From Minisyncoccota bacterium (GTDB taxonomy: Bacteria; Patescibacteriota; Minisyncoccia; UBA6257; JAGOQP01), in NCBI GenBank assembly GCA_017991375.1, contig JAGOQP010000007.1, forward strand, positions 1 to 35,709: 35,709 bases of DNA, in the 5' to 3' direction. This document shows positions 1-7,839 of this stretch, one piece after another. The notes beneath the pieces are model-generated. The model was not told the origin of the DNA, ran no database searches, and saw only the letters and a program-made list of their open reading frames with translations. Position 1 is the first letter of the stretch. The number at the start of each line of letters is the position of its first letter. The position numbers and the translations under genes were made by a program.

Positions 1-719
1 ATTCTGATATCAGAGCAATCGCTATTCATTTTATTGGCGGCAATGAGGGTGGCGGTGTCCAAAGGAACATCTACCTGGAAGTCAGTGAGGGTTGAGGTCG
101 CGTTGTTGATGGTAATGGTTCTTTTGTGCGAATATCCAGAAGGTCCGACTATCCTTGGAGTAACTCCTATATGAGAACCTCTTTCATAGATAACAGGAGA
201 GTCCCCTCCATCCATAGCAGCAATTCGTTGCTGATATTTAACTGATTCCAACAAGGCCGTAAGTTCATAAGATCCGGCCACATAAGTGTAATAGAGGCCG
301 GTAGAAGTATTATTTACAGGATCTATTGGAAGTTTAGAAATTGGAGCGATCCCCGAACTATTAAAATTAACTGGTACCCAACCAGTACCATCTATATTTG
401 TAAGATTGCTTGGTGTTACGCAATGGTAGGTCCAACCATCAACCGTATCAAATCCCAAGTTATTACAAGTTTCCGATGTATCTGGGATAGAAACATAAAT
501 AACATTACTATCACCAAAGGAAGTTGCTCCTTGGGCCTCCATAAAAGCTAAAGCCTTGTCTAAAGAAGCCAAATCAGTAATTCTTTTGGAATCCCTTGAC
601 TGTTTGAGATATTCAAATGGGTTAAGAACGATAAAAACCGCGGCGACTAAAATGGCGAGAATGCCTATTACAATTAGAAGTTCTATAAGAGTAAAGGATT
701 TTTTATCGTAGAGATTCAT
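1..719 (-). CDS. Type IV pilin-like protein with DUF2341-like region (partial)
   Basis: The reading frame starts with ATG at 719 and runs off the left edge, so the C-terminus is missing (about 239 residues visible). The N-terminus is a class III prepilin signal: a short basic leader MNLYDKKS, then FTLIELLIVIGILAILVAA, with Glu at +5 and a hydrophobic helix. The residue before the cleavage point is Ser, where prepilin peptidase substrates usually have Gly. The last ~40 visible residues (TITINNATSTLTDFQVDVPL, then a DCSDIRI motif) resemble the start of a DUF2341 domain, a beta-rich extracellular module. A surface pseudopilin carrying an appended domain is the likely reading. The pilus role follows from the signal; the DUF2341 call is pattern recognition. 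Confidence 0.8.
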   Translation of the reverse strand, partial: MNLYDKKSFTLIELLIVIGILAILVAAVFIVLNPFEYLKQSRDSKRITDLASLDKALAFMEAQGATSFGDSNVIYVSIPDTSETCNNLGFDTVDGWTYHCVTPSNLTNIDGTGWVPVNFNSSGIAPISKLPIDPVNNTSTGLYYTYVAGSYELTALLESVKYQQRIAAMDGGDSPVIYERGSHIGVTPRIVGPSGYSHKRTITINNATSTLTDFQVDVPLDTATLIAANKMNSDCSDIR

Positions 720-821
720 ATGTTAACAGTTAAAGACAGATTAAATTACAAATTAGAGGCAATAAAAAATAAAATGATTTATGTCTATTATCATTATTTT
801 TCAACCGAATACCAAAAGAAT

Positions 822-2312
822 CTATTTATTAAGCACATCAATATCTTCTTGGAATTCCTGCGCTCGTTCTACTACGCGAGCACCATACCCATTAAGATGG
901 GTTCGCCAGTTTCCTCCCGCATAGTATCGAGCCGCGGCTACTTTTTCGTCATACAAAGATCCTGATGCCGCGCCAACATCTTTTAGATAAAATGCAGTTG
1001 CTATAAAAGCTGCCTGATTATTCCATGGAGATGATGGGGTAATTCCTGTAATTGCTCCTATTCTATCTTTTGCCTTATCGTACGACCAAGACCCAGTTCT
1101 TCCCGTACATTTTCCCGAGACGCTGTTGACATAGCCGCTATAACAACCCCACGTTGAAGGAATAAATTGCGCGGGGCCCATAGCGCCACCATACGCACCA
1201 TCTTCTTTTATTGGGCAAGATACAAAAACACTTTGTGGATCCATGTCCAACTCCTCCATTATTTTCAAAAATAATGGGATATCACGAGTTGGATGCATTG
1301 CTGTATCATATTTGCACCTTCCCACGTTACGAGCAAGCGCTGACTCTTTATCAATCACCGCGAGGATAAGCGCGGCCCGCACTCCTGTTGCATCTTGTGC
1401 CGCTTTAGCCAACTTATACGCCTCGCCAAATGACAACTCACCTCCTCCGAGCAATTTAAAGATTCTGCTCCTGATTTGCGCGGCGGTTTTCTTCGTTTCG
1501 GTAAGTAGTTGTTGATACTTTGACTCTTGCCCCTTAGTTACTTTAAGCAATGATTTTTTCTCTTCTTCAGTAGCTTTGGCGGCTTTTTGTTGCGCTTCCT
1601 GATACGCTTTGAGTTCAGAAACATCGTTAAACTGCGCGGCAAGGGCTTCTTTTTGATCCATGAGATCGCTCTTTAATTGCACGATATGTTCTAAATTTTC
1701 TCTCACGCCCTCTTGCACGGCAAGTAAATTATTTACATCCAAGAAAAAATCAGAGAGTTTTGGGTTATTCATAATCATCTCAACTGTATTTTTTTGTTCG
1801 TTTTCATACAACGTTTGAAGTACTGCTGAGAGATTCTTTTTGGTAACCGTAATATCATCCTCTGTTTTTATGATTTTCTGCTTAGTCGCTCCTATTTCTT
1901 CGTCTAATTTCTTGAGATTGAGTGTTATTGCCTTTACCTGCAGATTGAGTTTCGCGATTTTGCTATTAAGCGTCTTTATTTCTGATTCTAATGTTTTTCC
2001 TTTTGTTTTGTACTGACTTACCGTACCTTCGTATGCGGCAATTTGTTTTTCAAGCTCTTTAAGTTGTGACTCGAGTTCGGCGCGTTCCGTTTCTTTGCTT
2101 GATGCCGCAAATGTGTACCCTTTATTTATGGGCGCGTTTGCTAGTCCAAGCACGAAAGAAAAAACCGCCAGAGAGATAACGGCGTATATGCCTATTTTTT
2201 TCACCGGAATAGTGATAATCGTATCAGCCCTTTCTAGAATAATTCGCTTTTGAATCGATGTTCTGCGTGCTACCGGTCTCTTTTGAATGTCAGTGAATAA
2301 CCGTTGACCCAT
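822..2312 (-). CDS. Membrane-anchored coiled-coil lytic transglycosylase (MltB/SLT-like)
   Basis: Peptidoglycan hydrolase of 496 aa from the ATG at 2312. An in-frame TTG at 2327 would add five residues, but ATG seems likelier. After a basic ~38-residue cytoplasmic stretch there is one membrane segment (IGIYAVISLAVFSFVLGLA). A long coiled coil of about 190 residues follows, like the CwlO/EnvC type, then a C-terminal transglycosylase-like domain. That domain has a Glu in AVIDKESA, a candidate catalytic acid, and the substrate-groove motif GGAMGPAQFIPSTWGCY, typical of MltB/SLT_2 enzymes. Four cysteines in the catalytic domain could pair outside the cell. The likely role is remodelling the wall during division or pilus passage. 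The family call is firm; the exact cleavage chemistry is inferred. Confidence 0.85.
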   Translation of the reverse strand: MGQRLFTDIQKRPVARRTSIQKRIILERADTIITIPVKKIGIYAVISLAVFSFVLGLANAPINKGYTFAASSKETERAELESQLKELEKQIAAYEGTVSQYKTKGKTLESEIKTLNSKIAKLNLQVKAITLNLKKLDEEIGATKQKIIKTEDDITVTKKNLSAVLQTLYENEQKNTVEMIMNNPKLSDFFLDVNNLLAVQEGVRENLEHIVQLKSDLMDQKEALAAQFNDVSELKAYQEAQQKAAKATEEEKKSLLKVTKGQESKYQQLLTETKKTAAQIRSRIFKLLGGGELSFGEAYKLAKAAQDATGVRAALILAVIDKESALARNVGRCKYDTAMHPTRDIPLFLKIMEELDMDPQSVFVSCPIKEDGAYGGAMGPAQFIPSTWGCYSGYVNSVSGKCTGRTGSWSYDKAKDRIGAITGITPSSPWNNQAAFIATAFYLKDVGAASGSLYDEKVAAARYYAGGNWRTHLNGYGARVVERAQEFQEDIDVLNK

Positions 2313-2342
2313 AGAAAACACTGGCAAAAAGCCATCCCTTTT

Positions 2343-2348
2343 AGTATA
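2343..2348 (-). promoter_or_regulatory. Extended -10 promoter of the lytic transglycosylase gene
   Basis: On the minus strand TATACT is preceded by TGA, giving an extended -10 (TGATATACT). The -35 position, 17 bases upstream, reads TTTAAT and is weak. Transcription would start near 2336, giving a leader of about 24 bases before the ATG at 2312. Confidence 0.5.
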
Positions 2349-2416
2349 TCACAAGAATGGGTGTTATTAAACACACTGTAATAAGATTCAGAAAAAACAT
2401 TTTTTCTCCCTTCCCC

Positions 2417-2450
2417 GACCCCTTTTTTCACGATCGTGAAAAAAGGGGTC
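2417..2450. repeat. Perfect 34-base palindrome, core CACGATCGTG
   Basis: Two 17-base arms with no spacer, running GACCCC, T-run, CACGA and the exact complement. It lies between rplY (with its own terminator at 2498-2525) and the transglycosylase gene. No T-tract directly follows it on either strand, so it is not a canonical intrinsic terminator. The palindrome at 22887-22922 has the same 10-base core. Confidence 0.75.
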
Positions 2451-2497
2451 AAAAAGAACGATTTTTCATTATGATTTTTTCACTGTACTAACACAAA

Positions 2498-2525
2498 AAT
2501 CCCCCCGGTTATGACCGGGGGGATT
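2498..2525 (-). terminator. Intrinsic terminator after rplY
   Basis: A perfect 12-bp stem (AATCCCCCCGGT and its complement) with a four-base loop is followed on the minus strand by TTT. It begins 12 bases after the rplY stop codon. Confidence 0.85.
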
Positions 2526-2537
2526 AGATGCATTATA

Positions 2538-3185
2538 TTATTTTTCTTCACTTTTATCACCTTGGGTTTCTTCTGGAGGTGTTTGACTCTCTCCTTCTGG
2601 GGTTACTGCTTCAGGTTGTGGAGCGGGCTCTTCTTCTTTCGCGGGCTCAATGACCGTTGCCACCGTCGTGTGTGAATCTGCATTTATTTTAACCCCCTTC
2701 TCAACCACAAGATCGCTCACGTGGATGCTCTGGTGAATTTCTTTAAGAACAGTAACATCGACAACGATTTCGTGAGGCAAGTCGGCAGGCAATGCCTCTA
2801 CCTCCAACTCTTCTACTGCTTTTACGAGCACGCCTCCTTGCCCTCTAATCGCTGGCGCTTCTCCCACAAAAGAAAGAGGAACTTGCGCGGTGATTTTTTC
2901 TGACATGTTCACCTTATAAAAATCAATATGGGCAACTCGCTGATTGATTGCGTCATATTGAACATCATGAATAAGAACTGGAAATTCAGTCCCATCAACA
3001 ACAAGAGTGATGACACTGCTTTGACCAGCTGTTTTGAAAACTTTTGTGAATTCTTTTACTGGCACTTGAATACTCATGTTTTCAACGCGATGGCCATAAA
3101 GCTGAGCTGGGATTATGCCTTGCTCAAAAAGTTCGCGGACCTTTTTGCCCAACGTTGATCGGGTATATGCAATAAGAGATATCAT
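2538..3185 (-). CDS. rplY: 50S ribosomal protein bL25 (CTC/TL5 form)
   Basis: A protein of 215 aa that binds 5S rRNA in the large subunit. The first ~90 residues fit the L25 beta-barrel (YTRSTLGKKVRELFEQGIIP, then AQLYG, then an HIDFYKV strand). Residues ~95-180 fit the TL5/CTC C-terminal beta domain (VPLSFVGEAPA, GGVLVKAVEELEVEALPADLP). The last ~30 residues are an acidic, Pro/Gln-rich tail. This is the two-domain version, longer than the ~95-aa E. coli L25. It starts with ATG 60-80 bases after the terminator of an upstream structured RNA candidate, which could be a leader of this gene or an independent RNA. It has its own terminator. Confidence 0.93.
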   Translation of the reverse strand: MISLIAYTRSTLGKKVRELFEQGIIPAQLYGHRVENMSIQVPVKEFTKVFKTAGQSSVITLVVDGTEFPVLIHDVQYDAINQRVAHIDFYKVNMSEKITAQVPLSFVGEAPAIRGQGGVLVKAVEELEVEALPADLPHEIVVDVTVLKEIHQSIHVSDLVVEKGVKINADSHTTVATVIEPAKEEEPAPQPEAVTPEGESQTPPEETQGDKSEEK

Positions 3186-3260
3186 GTTTTTAACTTTTCA
3201 CTAGTAACAATTAGCTTCTGATGTGATACTACCCTATATCAAATAGTGTAAAAAAGCAAG

Positions 3261-3303
3261 AAAAAAACCCGTCCTCGGCAGAGAGGGTCCACCAAGAGAC
3301 GGG
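3261..3303 (-). terminator. Terminator of the structured RNA upstream of rplY
   Basis: On the minus strand a CCCGTC/GACGGG stem (3298-3303 with 3268-3273) encloses a weaker inner pairing and is followed at once by seven T. It sits about 75 bases before the rplY start, so it ends a separate RNA or acts as an attenuator for rplY. Confidence 0.65.
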
Positions 3304-3456
3304 GGGTGAAGACGACTGTGGCGGCGTACTAAAAGAGCGTCTTTGGCGCGTACCCCTAGTAAGATGGGATGCACGTCCTCACAAAGAGGAGGTGGCGATG
3401 AGGTAGGCGCCATGTAAGCTCTCAAAAGTACTGAAAGGACCACAGTCACCCATACT
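3262..3456 (-). ncRNA. Structured ~195-nt RNA candidate (6S-like rod or rplY leader)
   Basis: Hand folding of the minus strand gives one long interrupted hairpin. Paired blocks, plus coordinates: 3446-3451 with 3304-3309 (GGGTGA/TCACCC); 3440-3445 with 3316-3321 (CTGTGG/CCACAG); 3427-3431 with 3326-3330; 3418-3422 with 3334-3338; 3407-3412 with 3344-3349 (TGGCGC/GCGCCA); 3402-3405 with 3351-3354; and a tip hairpin, 3376-3380 with 3386-3390. All blocks are nested. A promoter-like pair lies just upstream and a terminator just downstream. The rod with internal loops is 6S RNA-like in size and shape, but I recognise no diagnostic 6S sequence. A cis-acting rplY leader is the main alternative. Confidence 0.55.
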
Positions 3457-3462
3457 AAGAAG

Positions 3463-3491
3463 ATGCTAACATCAAATGCTGTTATTGGCAA
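3463..3491 (-). promoter_or_regulatory. Promoter candidate for the structured RNA
   Basis: On the minus strand TTGCCA (3486-3491) and TAGCAT (3463-3468) are 17 bases apart, inside the 3' end of the aldolase gene. The predicted start near 3456 is four to five bases before the outer closing stem of the RNA candidate. Confidence 0.45.
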
Positions 3492-4383
3492 TATCGCCAG
3501 TAGAAGCATGGCTGTTTTGAAAAAGAGTTAATTTTTCTTCAACAACCTTCTGGATCTCGTGCAATGCTTCGGGAAGTAGTTTATACGGCGCTATTTCGTT
3601 AGGATGTGAGAGTAATGCCATATTAATTCCCCGTTTCCATGCGACGCGTAATTCGGTATTAATATGCACAATCGCCATCCCACTATCTATCACGTTTTTT
3701 ATATCTTTTTCGCTGTTACCAGACGCACCATGAAGCACCAGCGGGATTCTTACCGCGTCCGATATATCTTTTACACGCGCACAATCAAGAGCAGGGTCTG
3801 GAACGTGTTCAAACATACCATGGACGTTTCCTACCGCTGGAGCAAGAAGATCCACCCCCGTTTCTTGCACAAAACGTTTGGCATCGTAAGACGTGGTAAG
3901 ATCTTCTGGTTTAATGGAAACACCGTCAGGAATCCTATCTAAAATAACCGATCCCCCGCCAATATACCCAAGCTCCCCTTCCACAACAACATGAGTATCG
4001 CGCGTATGGTTAAATTCTTTTACCCACTCAACAACTTCTTTTGTGCGAGAGATATTTTCATCCAGAGGCAACGTGCCGCCATCAAAAAGCACCGCGTCAA
4101 AACCCGCTTCAACTGCTTCTTTTATCTTTTCAAACGAATGCGTGTGATCAGCATTAAGGAAAATATCTTGATGGTATTCATCTTTGATGCTACGCACCAA
4201 GGCAACAAGTTGTTTTATCCCTATAAACTCTCGCTCTCCCTCTGACACGCCAATAATCACCGGTACGCTCATATTCCGCGCGCCAGAAGCGATTGCTTTG
4301 AGTCCCACCAGATCGGATATATTAAAATGCCCAAGCGCGATATGAGCATGATAAGCACGCTCGATATATTCATGTAACATCAT
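3472..4383 (-). CDS. fba: Class II fructose-bisphosphate aldolase
   Basis: Cytoplasmic zinc aldolase, about 303 aa, cleaving fructose 1,6-bisphosphate to glyceraldehyde 3-phosphate and dihydroxyacetone phosphate. The TIM barrel shows the expected metal-site segments: LNADHTHS (catalytic Asp, zinc His), VVEGELGYIGG, APAVGNVHGMF and PLVLHGASG. It is shorter than E. coli FbaA and closer to the GatY/KbaY size class. The start is placed at ATG 4383 because it overlaps the PfkB gene's TGA in an ATGATG arrangement. A longer frame to 4422 would lie inside pfkB. The adjacent ATG at 4380 is equally possible. It is the last gene of the sugar-phosphate block before the structured RNA. Confidence 0.9.
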   Translation of the reverse strand: MMLHEYIERAYHAHIALGHFNISDLVGLKAIASGARNMSVPVIIGVSEGEREFIGIKQLVALVRSIKDEYHQDIFLNADHTHSFEKIKEAVEAGFDAVLFDGGTLPLDENISRTKEVVEWVKEFNHTRDTHVVVEGELGYIGGGSVILDRIPDGVSIKPEDLTTSYDAKRFVQETGVDLLAPAVGNVHGMFEHVPDPALDCARVKDISDAVRIPLVLHGASGNSEKDIKNVIDSGMAIVHINTELRVAWKRGINMALLSHPNEIAPYKLLPEALHEIQKVVEEKLTLFQNSHASTGDIANNSI

Positions 4384-5420
4384 ATACACACGCGATGACG
4401 AACGCTTATTGGTCGCGTCCACCGTTTATTTTTTTTAAACGACGAGAGAGTCAAAACTCCTTCGGTTGCTCCCCGATGCTCTATAACCGATATTGCATTT
4501 GCCATCGCGCGACGAATCGCGTAATCAATCATTTCATCGGTTATGCGGTGATTTTTATCTTCTTTCTCCATAAGCCCCGCGACAAATCCGCTACCAAACG
4601 CATCTCCCGCTCCTGTTTGATCAACTATTTTTTTCTCTTTAAACGGAACAACATCCCATATTATTTTCCCATTTGATACTGTCGCTCCCTTTTTGCCATC
4701 AGTCATCACGACGATTCCGTCTATGGCGGCATCTAGTTTTTTGAAAATTCCTTTCTTGTCGGTATACGGGACTCCGGTAAAATAAGACGCCTCTTCTCTA
4801 TTTAACGTAATAACGCGCGTTGCTTTAAGTATAGACGCGCACCGTTTAAGTCCATACGCAATAAAATCTTTAGAAGGGGCCAGCGCTATGGCGATATTAT
4901 TTTTTTTGAGCACCCGATAAAAATCGTTGAGTAATGACAGTGACATAGCGCCCGGAACAATGTACGCCCAGCGAGACGCGAGACGCGCCATTAGTTTGTG
5001 CGCCGAAGAAAAATCACTCGATGAACCACGATGAATAAGTATCGTGCGCTCCCCCGTTTTTCCAATAAGAATGTATGAAAGCGCGGTCATTCCTTTTTGA
5101 TCTTGCGCCACCAAAGAAGAAATATGTTCTTTTTCAAGTGCTTCAACGATAAGCTTTCCCGCGTAATCGCGACCGGTCTGTGCAAGTGTCGCTACCTTGA
5201 ATCCCGCGCGCGAAAAGGTCACCGCCGCGTTAACCGCGCCGCCGCCAACAGTTATGAGTGGTTTTGGTATCTCTATTTTTGAACCGAGCGAAAAGCACTG
5301 AGCCGCGCCCGTTTTAAATCCAATGCGTGTCAGATGTTTTGGATCGGACACGGTTTTTAAAAAACGCGCCTCGATAAAAGTATCAAGCGTTGCCGTCCCA
5401 ATAGTGAGAATATCAAACAT
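4380..5420 (-). CDS. PfkB-family carbohydrate kinase
   Basis: Ribokinase/PfkB-fold sugar or nucleoside kinase, 346 aa. The N-terminal substrate motif appears as VGGGAVNAAVTFSRAG. The C-terminal signature DQTGAGDAFGSGFVAGL contains the catalytic-base Asp and the anion hole. The substrate cannot be read from sequence. Lying immediately upstream of aldolase (4-base overlap) and downstream of transketolase, it could phosphorylate fructose 6-phosphate, ribose or another sugar. The C-terminal ~15 residues are unusually basic (KKNKRWTRPISVRHR). The stop TGA overlaps the aldolase start, which suggests translational coupling. Confidence 0.88.
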   Translation of the reverse strand: MFDILTIGTATLDTFIEARFLKTVSDPKHLTRIGFKTGAAQCFSLGSKIEIPKPLITVGGGAVNAAVTFSRAGFKVATLAQTGRDYAGKLIVEALEKEHISSLVAQDQKGMTALSYILIGKTGERTILIHRGSSSDFSSAHKLMARLASRWAYIVPGAMSLSLLNDFYRVLKKNNIAIALAPSKDFIAYGLKRCASILKATRVITLNREEASYFTGVPYTDKKGIFKKLDAAIDGIVVMTDGKKGATVSNGKIIWDVVPFKEKKIVDQTGAGDAFGSGFVAGLMEKEDKNHRITDEMIDYAIRRAMANAISVIEHRGATEGVLTLSSFKKNKRWTRPISVRHRVCI

Positions 5421-5463
5421 AGAATAATTAAAGATCCGCAGTAAAAAGAAAGATGAGCGTGGA

Positions 5464-6456
5464 TTATTTTCTTCGAACGACTTTTTTTGCCGCGTTTACA
5501 ATATCTTTGGTATCTATGTGATACCTCACCGCAAGCTCGCGTGGGTTTCCTGATTGACCAAATACGTCACGAGTTCCTATGTGTTCTATGGGAACTGGGT
5601 GTTCGCGAGCACACAGAGCCGATACGGCTTCGCCCAGCCCCCCGATAACACTGTGCTCCTCGATAGTTACCACCGCGCGTGCCTTTTTAATCCACATACC
5701 GATTGTTTTTTCATCGAGTGGTTTTATAGTCGCGCTATTTATGACCGCAATTGAATACCCCTCTCTTTCAAGTATGCATGCCGCCTCAAGACCACGATAT
5801 ACAATAGGCCCCGCCCCAATAATGACCACATCACAATTTTTTTTCTTCGGCTCCCAAAAGACATGAGCCACGCCCGGAAGAAATGGCGTTGCAATAGTGG
5901 TTATTAGCGGTGTCGACTCTCGCTGTAAACGTATATATGCCGGGCCCCATGTGTGCGAAACCGCAACGGTTGCTTTACGCGCCTCCACCGCATCACAGGG
6001 AACTATAACTTTCATATTGGGGAGCGCGCGCATAAGCGCGATATCCTCCAATGCTTGATGGGTTGCCCCATCGGGACCAGTGGAAACGCCCGCATGGTGC
6101 CCCGCTATCTTTACATTCGCATCGTTATACGCGATAGCGGTTCTAATTTGTTCCCAATTCCTCCCCGGAGAAAAAGTGGCGTACGAGTTAATAAATGGAA
6201 TTTTCCCAGACACCCCTAGTCCTGCCGCGATACCTGCCATATTTTGCTCGGCAACGCCACATTCGATAAAACGCTCTGGATACACCCTTTTAAACCAGTG
6301 GCAGCGTGTCGACTCATCAAGATCCGCTGAAAGCACAACAACACTTTCGTTTTTCCCAACCTCAAGGAGCCCCTTACCATACCCATCACGAGTCGGTTCT
6401 TGATCGATGTGCTTTGAACAGATAGCGTGGTTAAGATACAGGTTGGGGTTGAGCAT
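5464..6456 (-). CDS. Transketolase, C-terminal subunit
   Basis: Second half of a split thiamine-diphosphate transketolase (330 aa), holding the pyrimidine-binding and C-terminal domains. The Glu that activates ThDP is in ECGVAEQNMAGIAAGL. The ARAVVTIEEHSVIGGLGEAV region and the FGQSGNP segment fit the transketolase/DXS C-terminal domain. With its partner subunit it moves two-carbon units between ketose and aldose phosphates in the non-oxidative pentose phosphate pathway. It is separated from the N-terminal subunit gene by a small membrane-protein gene, all on one strand. It starts with ATG at 6456, and the reading frame continues directly into conserved sequence by residue ~20. Confidence 0.92.
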   Translation of the reverse strand: MLNPNLYLNHAICSKHIDQEPTRDGYGKGLLEVGKNESVVVLSADLDESTRCHWFKRVYPERFIECGVAEQNMAGIAAGLGVSGKIPFINSYATFSPGRNWEQIRTAIAYNDANVKIAGHHAGVSTGPDGATHQALEDIALMRALPNMKVIVPCDAVEARKATVAVSHTWGPAYIRLQRESTPLITTIATPFLPGVAHVFWEPKKKNCDVVIIGAGPIVYRGLEAACILEREGYSIAVINSATIKPLDEKTIGMWIKKARAVVTIEEHSVIGGLGEAVSALCAREHPVPIEHIGTRDVFGQSGNPRELAVRYHIDTKDIVNAAKKVVRRK

Positions 6457-6524
6457 GAGATAGTGAAAAGTGATTAGTGAAAAGAGGGATGATAGAAAGT
6501 GTGTCGTATTTTTACTTGAGAACT

Positions 6525-6857
6525 TTATGCGTTTTTTCTTGCTAATCGCCAGTGGTATGAAAACAGTGGCACACCGATAACCATCATCGCAAACGCATTT
6601 GATGCCTGACGTTGCCGACGAGCAGCAATATCTTTTTTATAATACTCTTCGACATCCTTTTGAAACGGCTCTTGCACTGTCTCTTGAAATGTCTGACTCA
6701 TCGGTTTTGCTACAGGATACGAGTAGTACATATCCGCTTTGGTAAACACCCATGTTTTAAGTCCAAGATTAACCAACTGCACCGCGCCAATAATAACAAG
6801 AATAAGGCCGGCTGCCGAGAAGATATAGATGTATATTTTTTTAACCCATTCAATCAT
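6525..6857 (-). CDS. Small two-helix membrane protein, unknown function
   Basis: Unrecognised 110-aa protein lying between the two transketolase subunit genes. One clear membrane helix is near the N-terminus (IYIFSAAGLILVIIGAVQL). A second, weaker one is near the C-terminus (NAFAMMVIGVPLFSYHW). Between them is a charged ~50-residue loop rich in Gln, Glu and Lys (FQETVQEPFQKDVEEYYKKD). The gene starts with ATG 31 bases after the N-subunit stop and ends about 70 bases before the C-subunit start, so it is very probably co-transcribed. Nothing indicates a role in sugar metabolism. Confidence 0.7.
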   Translation of the reverse strand: MIEWVKKIYIYIFSAAGLILVIIGAVQLVNLGLKTWVFTKADMYYSYPVAKPMSQTFQETVQEPFQKDVEEYYKKDIAARRQRQASNAFAMMVIGVPLFSYHWRLARKNA

Positions 6858-6888
6858 ATGTGGTTGTTGTGACTTACTAATAATTTAA

Positions 6889-7746
6889 TTACTCATGCTC
6901 GCTATGAATTTTACCTTGCAACGATCTTAGTTCGCGCAATGCCTTTTTTGCTTCCTCTTTTTTAGGGGGTTTGCCGTGCCACTCAAATTTGTTTTCCATA
7001 AAGTTAACACCTTTGCCAGCAATAGTGTGCGCGATGACCACGGTCGGTTTTTCATACACCGCCCTGGCCTCATACAACGCGTCAATAATATCTTCTATAT
7101 TGTGCCCATCAACGTCCAACACATTCCATCCAAACGCGCGCAGTTTGTCTCGGAGTGGCTCCACGGGCATAATGTCTTCGGTGTATCCCCCAATCTGTAT
7201 ATTGTTTCTATCGATAATAGCCGTGAGATTATGCAAACGATTTTTTCCCGCAAACATAAATGCTTCCCATATATTCCCCTCTTGTAACTCTCCATCGGAA
7301 AGCACACAGTACACGCGATATTTTTTTTCATCTAATTTTGCCGCCAGAGCCATGCCAATTGCTTGAGAAAGACCTTCCCCAAGCGGGCCCGAGGTGATTT
7401 CAATTCCTGGTAATGCCTTACGATGTGGATGTCCTTGTAGACCACTACCCATTTTTCTCAACGTAGATAATTCCTTAAGGGGTATATACCCAGCGCGTGC
7501 GAGTGTTGCATATAGTATCGGACAAATGTGCCCGTTTGAAAGCACTACTCGATCACGATCAGCCCACTCGGGCTGTTTTGGTTTATGATTAAGAACACCA
7601 AAATATAAGGCCGCAAAAACATCGGCCATACCCAGCGACCCCGCGCTGTGACCCGATTCCGCTTTTTCAAGCATCATAATCACGTCTTGACGAAGGTGAC
7701 TTGCAACAACGTAAAGATCTTTTATGCGTTTGTGAGAAAAAAACAT
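6889..7746 (-). CDS. Transketolase, N-terminal subunit
   Basis: First half of the split transketolase (285 aa), carrying the ThDP pyrophosphate-binding domain. It shows SGHSAGSLGMADVFAALYFG and RVVLSNGHICPILYATLA. It also shows SGPLGEGLSQAIGMALA and the GDG-type motif as SDGELQEGNIWEA, followed by DRNNIQIGG. The start is placed at ATG 7746 (MFFSHKRIKDLY). The open frame upstream to 7812 crosses a dispersed intergenic repeat and is not conserved-looking. It works with the subunit encoded at 5464-6456. Both are needed for one active site at the subunit interface. Confidence 0.9.
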   Translation of the reverse strand: MFFSHKRIKDLYVVASHLRQDVIMMLEKAESGHSAGSLGMADVFAALYFGVLNHKPKQPEWADRDRVVLSNGHICPILYATLARAGYIPLKELSTLRKMGSGLQGHPHRKALPGIEITSGPLGEGLSQAIGMALAAKLDEKKYRVYCVLSDGELQEGNIWEAFMFAGKNRLHNLTAIIDRNNIQIGGYTEDIMPVEPLRDKLRAFGWNVLDVDGHNIEDIIDALYEARAVYEKPTVVIAHTIAGKGVNFMENKFEWHGKPPKKEEAKKALRELRSLQGKIHSEHE

Positions 7747-7759
7747 GGAAATAACTAAT

Positions 7760-7830
7760 AACCTACCCTTCGACTCATACTCAGGGTCTGCCCAAAGGCA
7801 GACAACTAACAACCAACAACAAAAAACGGA
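7760..7830 (-). repeat. Dispersed composite intergenic repeat, copy A
   Basis: Read on the minus strand: a CAA/GTT-rich tract, then a TCTGCC(TTTG)GGCAGA hairpin (7786-7801), then CCTGAG and GTCGAAGGG. The same order of parts occurs at 28596-28660. Partial copies with CCTGAG...GTCGAAGG are at 30060-30093 and 33653-33673. Confidence 0.65.
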
Positions 7831-7839
7831 AAAGAGAAA

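Noticed and set aside
3234-3509. A 91-codon minus-strand frame through the rplY upstream region
   Set aside because: It covers the structured RNA candidate and its terminator, and the peptide has no protein-like pattern.
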